Assembly: GCA_038247115.1 (NCBI GenBank)
Contig: JBBRVG010000080.1
Coordinates: 1 to 19,723, forward strand
DNA: 19,723 bases
Direction: 5' to 3'
DNA from: Pseudaeromonas sp038247115
GTDB taxonomy: Bacteria > Pseudomonadota > Gammaproteobacteria > Enterobacterales > Aeromonadaceae
The notes under the pieces were generated by a model. The model was not told where the DNA came from. It did not search any database and saw only the letters and a program-made list of their open reading frames with translations. A program made the translations under genes and the position numbers. Each line of letters starts with the position of its first letter. The stretch's first letter is position 1. This document shows, piece after piece, positions 6,494 to 12,986 of the stretch.

Positions 6494-6520
6494 GATTTAG
6501 CACTAGACGACTGGTCTAAT
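6492..6520 (+). promoter_or_regulatory. Promoter of the DJ-1-family gene with an operator-like palindrome
   Basis: -35 TTGATT (6492-6497), 17-nt spacer, -10 TCTAAT (6515-6520). The inverted repeat TAGAC-GACTG-GTCTA (6504-6518) covers the spacer end and most of the -10 box. TetR-family repressors of electrophile-response genes use similar AGAC/GTCT palindromes. The leader of about 110 nt holds two more inverted repeats, CAAGTT-G-AACTTG (6549-6561) and GCACT/AGTGC (6568-6583). Confidence 0.5.
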
Positions 6521-6638
6521 TGCGAATAGAGTTCAGCCATTCACGCAGCAAGTTGAACTTGTCTGTCGCACTAGGGCCAGTGCTAATTCCGAGACTCTGG
6601 GCTGGATAAACCTCCATTTTGCATATAGGTAGCAACTG

Positions 6639-7322
6639 ATGAACATATTGATGGTTTTGACCTCACACGAGGATTTAGGAAATACAGGCTTGAAAACCGG
6701 CTTCTGGCTGGAAGAGTTTGCGGCACCTTATTACGTCTTCAAAGACGCCGGGATGACGGTGACATTGGCTTCCCCGCTGGGTGGGCAACCCCCTCTGGAT
6801 CCCAAGAGTGATGATCCGGCCTTCCAGACTGAAGCGACCCATAGATTCAAACAGGATGTCGAAGGTCAGGCATTGCTGGCGAACACCCAACGACTGGCCG
6901 ATGTGAACGCCGTCGACTACGCGGCGGTTTTCTATCCAGGTGGCCATGGCCCGCTGTGGGATCTGGCCGAAGACCCATTGTCGATTGCCTTGATTGAACA
7001 GTTCTATGCCGCGCAAAAACCTGTGGCTGCGGTCTGTCATGCTCCGGGCGTGTTTCGCCATACGCGCCGGGCTGATGGTCAGCCGTTGGTAGCAGGTAAG
7101 CGCGTGACCGGTTTTACCAACACAGAAGAAGCTGCGGTCGAGCTCACCGATGTGGTGCCATTTCTGGTCGAGGACATGCTCAAGGCCAATGGTGGCGAGT
7201 ATTTCAAAGGTGCGGATTGGCTGCCGTTTGTGGTGACCGATGGGCAGTTGATCACCGGACAAAATCCGGCCTCTTCCGAGGCGGTGGCGGTCCATTTGCT
7301 GCAAGCGCTGGAAAGTCGTTAA
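6639..7322 (+). CDS. DJ-1/PfpI-family protein, Hsp31/glyoxalase III-like
   Basis: A 227-aa member of the DJ-1/PfpI superfamily (class I glutamine amidotransferase-like fold). The nucleophile elbow AAVCHAPG places the reactive Cys at residue 133 followed by His134. The segment FWLEEFAAPYYVF near 22-34 supplies the conserved Glu and is typical of the Hsp31-like subgroup, as are YPGGHGPLWDL near 99-109 and the C-terminal TGQNPASSEAVA. Relatives act as glutathione-independent glyoxalases or protein holdases in the cytosol; which applies here cannot be told from sequence. AGGT lies before ATG 6639. It is monocistronic, with its own promoter and possible repressor site, which fits induction by reactive aldehydes or similar stress (inference). 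Confidence 0.85.
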   Translation: MNILMVLTSHEDLGNTGLKTGFWLEEFAAPYYVFKDAGMTVTLASPLGGQPPLDPKSDDPAFQTEATHRFKQDVEGQALLANTQRLADVNAVDYAAVFYPGGHGPLWDLAEDPLSIALIEQFYAAQKPVAAVCHAPGVFRHTRRADGQPLVAGKRVTGFTNTEEAAVELTDVVPFLVEDMLKANGGEYFKGADWLPFVVTDGQLITGQNPASSEAVAVHLLQALESR

Positions 7323-7340
7323 TCAGCAATTGTCTGTGTA

Positions 7341-7369
7341 TGGCTTATCGTCGAGTCGTCGATAAGCCA
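7341..7369. repeat. Isolated 10-bp inverted repeat after the DJ-1-family gene
   Basis: TGGCTTATCG and CGATAAGCCA pair perfectly around a 9-nt loop, 18 nt past the stop. No T-run follows on either strand, so it is not a classic terminator. It may stabilise the mRNA 3' end. Confidence 0.6.
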
Positions 7370-7504
7370 ACTCTAATCCCGGCAGCTTGGTTGCTTCGTG
7401 GCTTGCTTGGGTAGGTGTTTTGCTATCCCCGCATTGGGCATTTGCCGCGTCAGCCCGACTGCCGGTCGCGCAGTATGCATCCTCTTGACGGCTGCGATAA
7501 TAAT

Positions 7505-7535
7505 AACCGGGGGCATGGCAGTGCCCCCGGTTTTT
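7505..7535 (+). terminator. Strong rho-independent terminator
   Basis: An 11-bp perfect stem, AACCGGGGGCA/TGCCCCCGGTT, with a 6-nt loop and a T5 run (7531-7535). It lies about 180 nt beyond the DJ-1-family stop, so it ends either a long 3' UTR or an unseen small RNA. Leftward the tail is TTATTATTAT, so weak bidirectional use is possible. Confidence 0.85.
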
Positions 7536-7686
7536 CATGGTCTAAAAATGGTCTTAAATCGGTCTCATGCCCTCGGCGGATCAAGAATCGGGGTCTGAGT
7601 GACTCCTGGTTTGTGTTGTTCGAGTGGCGAGCTGGTTTATTCTTGCCCGTTTCCCGATTTTTCTGGAGTGGGGCGAGGGGGCACCC

Positions 7687-7692
7687 TATAAT
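7687..7692 (+). promoter_or_regulatory. -10 box of the gcvA promoter
   Basis: A perfect TATAAT 33 nt before the gcvA ATG. No good -35 is present at 16-18 nt (TGGAGT at best), which hints at activator dependence. An ATTAG/CTAAT element, the core recognised by GcvA in E. coli, lies at 7701-7705, near the expected start of transcription. Confidence 0.5.
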
Positions 7693-7725
7693 CCCGCGCA
7701 TTAGGAAAAGTTATGCGAAGAGCCC

Positions 7726-8649
7726 ATGTCCCGTCGTCTTCCGCCGCTCAATGCGCTCAAGGCATTTGAAGCGGCAGCTCGTCATCTGAGTTTCACCCGT
7801 GCTGCCGAAGAGCTGTTTGTCACCCAGGCGGCCATCAGCCACCAGATCAAGGGGCTGGAAGATTTTCTAGGGATCAAACTATTCCGGCGTCGCAATCGCA
7901 CCCTGCTGCTGACCGAAGAAGGGCAGAGCTATTTTCTGGATATCAAAGATATTTTTGGTGCCATCGTCGATGCCACCGATAAGCTGGTCGCGCGCAGTGC
8001 GAAAGGCTCCCTGACCGTCACCCTGCAACCGAGTTTTGCCATCCAGTGGCTGGTCCCACGTCTGGTTCGCTTCAGTGAACGACATCCCGAGATCGACGTC
8101 CGAATCAAGGCGGTCGATATGGATGAGGGATCGCTGAGTGATGATGTGGACGTAGCGATTTATTACGGTCGAGGTCACTGGCCCGGCTTGCGTTGCTACA
8201 AGTTGCATACTGAATTTTTGATGCCGGTCTGCTCGCCTCTGCTGTTGGCCAGTGGTCGTCCGCTACGACAACCGGCGGATCTGGAGTGGCAAACCCTGCT
8301 CCACGATGGCTCGCGGCGGGATTGGCATAACTGGCTCAAGGAAGTCGGGGTCGAGATCCCCAATGTCAGTCAGGGACCCATTTTCAGCCATTCCAGTATG
8401 GTGATCCAGGCGGCCGTGCATGGACAGGGCGTGGCTTTGGGTCACAGTGTGTTGTCACAACCCGAAATCGAGGCAGGTCGTCTGGTTTGTCCATTCGAGC
8501 AGGTTCTGGAGAGTAAGAACGCCTTTTACCTGGTGTGTCAGGAAAACCAGGCTGAACAGGGCAAGATTGCCGCATTCCGTGACTGGATGCTGGCGCTGGT
8601 CGAGCAGGAAGAGTTACAACGGCGCAATCGTCTGCTGGCTCACGGCTGA
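7726..8649 (+). CDS. gcvA: LysR-family regulator of glycine cleavage, GcvA
   Basis: A 307-aa LysR-type regulator whose N-terminus, MSRRLPPLNALKAFEAAARH, and helix-turn-helix segment SFTRAAEELFVTQAAISHQIK closely follow E. coli GcvA. The LFRRRNRTLLLTEEGQSYF stretch and the C-terminal GPIFSHSSMV, GQGVAL and EIEAGRLVCPF blocks are also GcvA-like. In E. coli it activates the glycine cleavage operon when glycine is abundant, represses it with GcvR when purines are present, and drives the GcvB small RNA. No gcvTHP or gcvR gene is in the window. The gene is separated from rlmM by 71 bp; this order is common in related bacteria. Confidence 0.93.
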   Translation: MSRRLPPLNALKAFEAAARHLSFTRAAEELFVTQAAISHQIKGLEDFLGIKLFRRRNRTLLLTEEGQSYFLDIKDIFGAIVDATDKLVARSAKGSLTVTLQPSFAIQWLVPRLVRFSERHPEIDVRIKAVDMDEGSLSDDVDVAIYYGRGHWPGLRCYKLHTEFLMPVCSPLLLASGRPLRQPADLEWQTLLHDGSRRDWHNWLKEVGVEIPNVSQGPIFSHSSMVIQAAVHGQGVALGHSVLSQPEIEAGRLVCPFEQVLESKNAFYLVCQENQAEQGKIAAFRDWMLALVEQEELQRRNRLLAHG

Positions 8650-8720
8650 TCAGCCACCATTTATGACCTCAGGGTCACCATGATAAGTAGAACCAGGCGA
8701 CTGGTACTGCGGAGGAAGAG

Positions 8721-9821
8721 ATGAATAATTTATTGTTTTATTGCCGTCCCGGCTTTGAAAAAGAGATTGCGGCCGAGATCCAGGATAAAGCAGTGGCTCT
8801 GGAGTGCTTTGGCTTTTCGCGGGTCAAGGATAACTCCGGTTATGCGATCTTCGAATGTTACGAGGCCGCGGATGCCGATAAGCTGGCGCGGCGTTTGCCA
8901 TTCCGTGAGCTGGTTTTTGCCCGTCAAATGATGGTGATAACCCATGAACTGACCGGCATGGATCTGGCGGATCGAATCACTCCCATCATAGCCGCCACGG
9001 CCGAGTACAGTGTCTGTGGTGAAGTGCGAGTTGAGACGCCGGATACCAATGATGCCAAGGAGCTGACCACCTTCTGCCGCAAATTCAGTGTGCCTCTACG
9101 CCAGGCGCTGCGTGCGGCTGGCAAGTTGACCAAGGAAGAGACCCATCGTCGCCCTGTGCTGCATGTACTGTTTCTGGCCAATGACCATGCGGTGATCGGT
9201 TACTCCTACACCAACAATAACTCGCCCTTCCATATGGGGATCCCGCGACTGAAGTTCCCATCCGACGCCCCGAGTCGTTCGACGTTGAAACTCGAGGAAG
9301 CGTTCCATGTCTTCGTACCGGAAGATGAGTGGGAGGTGCGTCTGACATCGGGTTTGAATGCGGTCGATCTGGGGGCTAGTCCTGGCGGTTGGACCTACCA
9401 ACTGGTACGACGCGGCATGATGGTCAGTGCTGTGGATAACGGCCCTATGGCCGAGTCGCTGATGGATAGTGGTCAGGTCAAGCACATCCGGGATGATGGC
9501 TTCCGTTACCGCCCATCCAAGAAAAATACCTACTGGCTGGTGTGCGACATGGTGGAAAAACCGGCGCGTGTCACCCACCTGATTGCATCCTGGTTCCGTG
9601 ATGGCTTGTGCGAAGAGGCCATGTTCAATCTGAAGTTGCCGATGAAACGTCGCTACAGCGAGGTTGAGCACAATCTGGAAGTGTTACGCGAGTGGCTGCG
9701 TGAGCTGGATGGGGACTTTGTGGTCCAGGCGAAACAGCTGTACCACGATCGGGAAGAGGTCACTGTGCATGTCTATGACTTGCATCAGTTGGCTCGTCGC
9801 AAATCCGGCGCCTATCAATAA
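8721..9821 (+). CDS. rlmM: 23S rRNA 2'-O-ribose methyltransferase RlmM (C2498)
   Basis: Methylates the ribose of C2498 in 23S rRNA before ribosome assembly, using SAM. It is 366 aa, as in E. coli. It begins with a THUMP-like RNA-binding half (CRPGFEKE near 8-15, FGFSRVKDNSGYAI near 30-44, DRITPI). A Rossmann half follows, with the SAM loop VDLGASPGGWTYQLV near 215-229, DNGPM, and CDMVEKPARV with the catalytic Asp. The block FNLKLPMKRRY near 302-312 carries the catalytic Lys, and the end is QLYHDREEVTVHV. GGAGGAAGAG lies just before the ATG. Downstream there is a hairpin shared with the convergent dehydrogenase gene. Confidence 0.96.
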   Translation: MNNLLFYCRPGFEKEIAAEIQDKAVALECFGFSRVKDNSGYAIFECYEAADADKLARRLPFRELVFARQMMVITHELTGMDLADRITPIIAATAEYSVCGEVRVETPDTNDAKELTTFCRKFSVPLRQALRAAGKLTKEETHRRPVLHVLFLANDHAVIGYSYTNNNSPFHMGIPRLKFPSDAPSRSTLKLEEAFHVFVPEDEWEVRLTSGLNAVDLGASPGGWTYQLVRRGMMVSAVDNGPMAESLMDSGQVKHIRDDGFRYRPSKKNTYWLVCDMVEKPARVTHLIASWFRDGLCEEAMFNLKLPMKRRYSEVEHNLEVLREWLRELDGDFVVQAKQLYHDREEVTVHVYDLHQLARRKSGAYQ

Positions 9822-9853
9822 TCAGGCCTGGTTCTTCGCGCTGTCAGCATTGA

Positions 9854-9876
9854 AACGCCGTCCTCTGGACGGCGTT
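9854..9876. terminator. Hairpin between convergent rlmM and SDR genes
   Basis: A 10-bp perfect stem, AACGCCGTCC/GGACGGCGTT, with a TCT loop. The T-tracts are poor on both sides (GCTGTTTC rightward, TCAATG leftward after the stem), so termination may be partial. Confidence 0.55.
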
Positions 9877-9905
9877 GCTGTTTCAGGCCCGCTATGAGGT
9901 CCTTG

Positions 9906-10601
9906 TCACCAGGCCAGTGGTTTGCCATCGTAGCTTAGAAATTGGCCGCTGGTTCCTGCGGGCAGCCGGTCCAGCGTCTCCAGCAGAGTCACGGCACACT
10001 CATCGGCTTCCACCACGGCACCATCGCCACCCATCTGGGTTTTCACCCAGCCGGGGTGGACTGCCAGAACATGGACGCCATCGCCAGCCAGGTCGATGGA
10101 CATACTCTTGACCACCGCATTGAGTGCGGCCTTGCTGGAGCGATAGAGATAACTCCCGCCCTCCTGATTCAAGTCAATGGAGCCCATGACGCTGCTGATG
10201 CAGATCAGGGTGCGGCGTTCGCTGTCCTTGAGATTATCGAAAAAGTGCTCGGCTAGCCGCAGCGGTGCCATGCTGTTGATGGCAAACACCTCGGCCCAGG
10301 CGTGATAATCCACTTGGCCGAAGCCTTGTAGTTGCGGGCCCAGAACCCCGGCGTTGGCAATCAGTAAGTCAATCACCTGATCGCCGATGGCGTGTTTGAG
10401 TTCCAGATAATCCTCGCCGCGGCTGACATCCAGCTGGTGGATGGACAGGCTGGGGTAAATCTCGGACAGCTGATGCAGAGCCCGCGCATGGTAGGGGTCT
10501 CGACAGCAGGCGATGACCTGATCATCACGCCGTAGACAGGCGTGCGTCAGGGCAAGACCTATGCCCCGGTTGGCGCCGGTGATCAGTATGGTCTGGCTCA
10601 T
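9906..10601 (-). CDS. Short-chain dehydrogenase/reductase (C-factor-like)
   Basis: A 231-aa classical SDR. It has the cofactor motif TGANRGIG at 8-15, NAG at 83-85, a Ser pair near 136-137 in ICISSVMG and the catalytic YxxxK at Tyr153/Lys157, followed by HPGWVKTQMGG. CRDP after the second strand (Arg34) suggests NADP preference. The substrate cannot be predicted. Proteins of this length with this tail are often labelled C-factor-like after a Myxococcus homologue, without a shown reaction. AAGGAGG is placed well before the ATG. It follows xni after a 48-bp gap on the same strand and may be the last gene of that transcript. Confidence 0.9.
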   Translation of the reverse strand: MSQTILITGANRGIGLALTHACLRRDDQVIACCRDPYHARALHQLSEIYPSLSIHQLDVSRGEDYLELKHAIGDQVIDLLIANAGVLGPQLQGFGQVDYHAWAEVFAINSMAPLRLAEHFFDNLKDSERRTLICISSVMGSIDLNQEGGSYLYRSSKAALNAVVKSMSIDLAGDGVHVLAVHPGWVKTQMGGDGAVVEADECAVTLLETLDRLPAGTSGQFLSYDGKPLAW

Positions 10602-10649
10602 ATGGCCTCCTTGGTCGAGGTGGTGGGTCTATGTGGTTCGTGCGGCCGA

Positions 10650-11444
10650 CTAGCGGGATGAACCGTCAGCGGGCGGCGAGTAACGAATGGCTTTCAAGTT
10701 AAAGCCTAGTGGAATATCCAGCCGCAGGCGTACCAAAGTTTGCGCAAGTTGCGCTGCGGCCGCTTGTTCCTGCACCCGCTTGACCAAACGATGGGTATCA
10801 GGCTGTTGGGCCAGTATCCGTTGCAGGGAGCCGAACTCTTGCAGCAGTGCGGTTGCACTCTTGGCACCAATGCCGGCAACGCCCTTGATATGACTGCCGC
10901 TCACACCGCACAAGGCCCAATAATCGACCAGTTGTTCCGCTTTGATGCCGTACTGGCTCAGCACAAACTCCTGATCCAACCAGCGGCGGTTGAAGTAATC
11001 GCGGATCTGCAGTCCGCTGGGTAGCAGTTGGCAGAATCCCTTGTCGGTGGAAATCAGTGTCACCTGCTGGTGCCGTTGGGTGAGCTGATGGCTCAGGGTG
11101 GCAATCAGATCGTCTGCTTCATCCCCGGCGGTCAACAGGGAGTCGACCCCGCACTCCCACAGGGTGGCTTGCAACTGCTCCATGCCTTGCTCCAGCTCTT
11201 CGGGCATGGGAGTACGACCCAGCTTGTAGTCTGGATAGATACTATGTCGCCAGCTGGGTTGCTCACCGTCGAAGACTGCAATCACATGGCTTGGGCGAAC
11301 TTCGCTCAGAATACCTTGGACTGTACTCAGCAAACGTTGCCGGGTAGCCAGCAGCAGGGCGGCCGCATCCAGAGGCTGTTTGCCCAGAGCAGCGTGCAGA
11401 CGGCGGATCAGGTTCAGAGCATCAAAAATCAGCAGATGGGCCAT
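10650..11444 (-). CDS. xni: Flap endonuclease Xni (ExoIX)
   Basis: A 264-aa 5'-nuclease family protein of the short type that lacks a polymerase domain, related to the nuclease domain of DNA polymerase I. Visible are HLLIFDALNLIRRLHA at the start (acidic metal ligand Asp8), AVFDGEQPSWRH, GDEADDLIATL with clustered acids, STDKGFCQLL, and the helix-three-turn-helix GVAGIGAKSATALL. It acts on branched DNA ends in replication and repair. I chose ATG 11444, which begins MAHLLIFDALN as in E. coli. ATG 11456 and TTG 11459 lie in frame upstream. No good Shine-Dalgarno precedes any of them; GGAG lies in the arm of the upstream hairpin. Confidence 0.92.
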   Translation of the reverse strand: MAHLLIFDALNLIRRLHAALGKQPLDAAALLLATRQRLLSTVQGILSEVRPSHVIAVFDGEQPSWRHSIYPDYKLGRTPMPEELEQGMEQLQATLWECGVDSLLTAGDEADDLIATLSHQLTQRHQQVTLISTDKGFCQLLPSGLQIRDYFNRRWLDQEFVLSQYGIKAEQLVDYWALCGVSGSHIKGVAGIGAKSATALLQEFGSLQRILAQQPDTHRLVKRVQEQAAAAQLAQTLVRLRLDIPLGFNLKAIRYSPPADGSSR

Positions 11445-11465
11445 GGCGTGATTCATCAAAGTAAA

Positions 11466-11485
11466 CGGGCTCCCGCAGGAGCCCG
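11466..11485 (-). terminator. Terminator-like hairpin between ppnN and xni
   Basis: CGGGCTCC and GGAGCCCG form a perfect 8-bp stem around a 4-nt loop, 4 nt past the ppnN stop. Read leftward it is followed by TTTACTTTG. The 3' arm holds the only GGAG near the xni start codons, so the hairpin could both attenuate transcription and mask the ribosome site. Confidence 0.7.
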
Positions 11486-11489
11486 ATGA

Positions 11490-12845
11490 TTAACGGACTA
11501 TTTCGTAACAGGGGATATATTCGCTGCCGGGTAGTTTCATGCGTCCTTGATGAACGAAACTCTTGAGCAGCTTGTCCATCAGCTTCATCAACTCCTTGTC
11601 ACCATGCAGCTGGAATGGTCCATGACGCTCGATGGCGCGGATCCCCGACTCCTTGACATTGCCAGCGACAATCCCCGAAAACGCCCGCCGTAGGTTGGCG
11701 GCGAGTTGTGCGGGCGGTTGATCCCAATGCAGATCCAGGCCGGCCATGGTGTCATGGTCGGGTTCGAACGGCAGTTGAAACTCCGGCTCAATCTTCAACG
11801 ACCAGTTGAAGGAGTAGGCATCCCCGGTGGCCTTGCGGTGCTCCCGGACATTCGGCATGGCCTGTTTCATCTGCTGAGCCACGGCCATAGGATCATCGAT
11901 GATGATCTGATAGTGACGGGTGGCCGCTTCCCCCAAGGTCTGACGAATAAAACTGTCGAGCGTGTCGAAGTAGGCGGCACTTTCCTTCGGTCCGGTGAGG
12001 ATCAGCGGCATCGGATGGTGCGCGTTAGCGGGATTCATCTTGATACCGAGAATGTAGAGCAACTCCTCGGCCGTGCCGACCCCGCCGGGGAATATGATGA
12101 TGCCATGTCCCAGGCGCACGAATGCTTCCAGACGTTTTTCGATATCCGGCAGTATGACCAACTCGGTGACAATTGGATTGGGTGGCTCGGCGGCAATAAT
12201 GGAGGGTTCGGTCAGGCCAAGAAAACGGGGACTGGCATGGCGCTGCTTGGCGTGACCGACTGCCGCTCCCTTCATCGGTCCTTCCATGGCGCCAGGGCCG
12301 CAACCGGTACAGATATTAAGCTCCCGCAATCCCATCTGATGTCCGACTTCACGGGTATAGCGATACTCGGTCGGATTGATGGAGTGGCCGCCCCAACAGA
12401 CCACCAGATTGGGCTCATCGCCGGAACGAACAACCCGGGCATTGCGCAGGATCGAGAAAATCCAGTTGGTGATATGCACAGAGCGAGTGAGATTCAGCGT
12501 GCAATCGGCATCCATCCGGTTGCTGACATACAGGATGTCGCGCAACACCGAGAACAGGTGCTCCTGGATACCACGGATCAGTTCGCCATCGACAAAGGCC
12601 GCTTCCGGGGCATTGAACAGCTCTAGCTTGACACCGCGCTCCCGACGAATAACGTTGATATCAAAGGATTTGTGCTTTTCAAGTATCTCTTTGGAGCTAT
12701 CAGTTTGACTGCCGCAATTAAGGACTGCCAAGGAGCAGTTACGGAACAACTGATAGGTTTCGCCGGCTGCGGCAAGTTTAAGTTGATCGACTTCGATCTG
12801 GGTCAGCAGCTCTAGGCTGCCGGCCGGATTGACATAGGTAATCAT
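11490..12845 (-). CDS. ppnN: Pyrimidine/purine nucleotide 5'-monophosphate nucleosidase
   Basis: Cleaves the N-glycosidic bond of nucleoside monophosphates to base and ribose 5-phosphate. In E. coli, PpnN is stimulated by (p)ppGpp and takes part in nucleotide salvage during stress. It is 451 aa against 454 in E. coli. The N-terminal half (YQLFRNCSLAVLNCGS, RRERGVKLELFNAPEAAFVDG) is specific to this subfamily. The LOG-type catalytic core shows VVCWGGHSI near 148-156, CTGCGPGAMEGPMKGAA and FPGGVGTAEELLY with PGGxGT at 253-258. The C-terminal MKLPGSEYIPCYEIV is conserved. ATG 12845 gives the usual N-terminus. It is on the same strand as the queF/cyclase genes, 141 bp downstream. Confidence 0.96.
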   Translation of the reverse strand: MITYVNPAGSLELLTQIEVDQLKLAAAGETYQLFRNCSLAVLNCGSQTDSSKEILEKHKSFDINVIRRERGVKLELFNAPEAAFVDGELIRGIQEHLFSVLRDILYVSNRMDADCTLNLTRSVHITNWIFSILRNARVVRSGDEPNLVVCWGGHSINPTEYRYTREVGHQMGLRELNICTGCGPGAMEGPMKGAAVGHAKQRHASPRFLGLTEPSIIAAEPPNPIVTELVILPDIEKRLEAFVRLGHGIIIFPGGVGTAEELLYILGIKMNPANAHHPMPLILTGPKESAAYFDTLDSFIRQTLGEAATRHYQIIIDDPMAVAQQMKQAMPNVREHRKATGDAYSFNWSLKIEPEFQLPFEPDHDTMAGLDLHWDQPPAQLAANLRRAFSGIVAGNVKESGIRAIERHGPFQLHGDKELMKLMDKLLKSFVHQGRMKLPGSEYIPCYEIVR

Positions 12846-12986
12846 GAGACCCCCTGATACCGCTTCTTGTTGTGTTTATGTTTCCAGGGCGGTGGCTTAT
12901 CCACCTGTCACTGTGCGTTGTACTATCTCGATGGGACATGATAAACCCCTCGGGATCGGAATCCGCTCTCGCGGGCAGATCATGGT

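Larger units (their letters stand above)
5165..6638. other. Gene-poor-looking region holding a duplicated small-gene locus
   Basis: About 1.5 kb between kdsA and the DJ-1 gene, visibly richer in A and T than its flanks. The minus strand carries three paralogous small genes and two copies of one promoter module, listed separately. The stretch 5575-5975 between the two copies has no convincing gene. It has three inverted repeats: GGGTCA/TGACCC (5856-5872), AGGTG/CACCT (5901-5914) and CTCATCC/GGATGAG (5942-5967). The 5165-5263 part has one GGGAG-GAAA-CTCCC hairpin (5219-5232) and is otherwise blank. Confidence 0.6.
7323..7725. other. Gene-free region between the DJ-1-family gene and gcvA
   Basis: Frames here are open in places but lack ribosome sites and family likeness. 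Contents are the inverted repeat at 7341-7369, the terminator at 7505-7535, GGTCT repeats at 7539, 7550, 7561 and 7592, a GT-rich stretch near 7605-7622, and the gcvA -10 box at 7687-7692. In E. coli the GcvB small RNA is divergent from gcvA. I cannot identify it here. Confidence 0.5.

Noticed and set aside
6675..7304. 209-codon ORF antisense to the DJ-1-family gene
   Set aside because: Shadow of a gene whose catalytic motifs are clear on the plus strand.
7415..7789. 124-codon plus-strand ORF running into gcvA
   Set aside because: It crosses a strong terminator and the gcvA promoter, its product is low in recognisable structure, and it has no ribosome site.
11706..12626. 306-codon ORF antisense to ppnN
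   Set aside because: The codon pattern mirrors a highly conserved gene; there is no ribosome site or family likeness. It is a shadow of ppnN.
12897..12905. TTATCCACC, one mismatch from a DnaA box, inside a GGTGG/CCACC inverted repeat before ppnN
   Set aside because: A single near-match is expected by chance; there is no cluster of boxes or AT-rich unwinding region.
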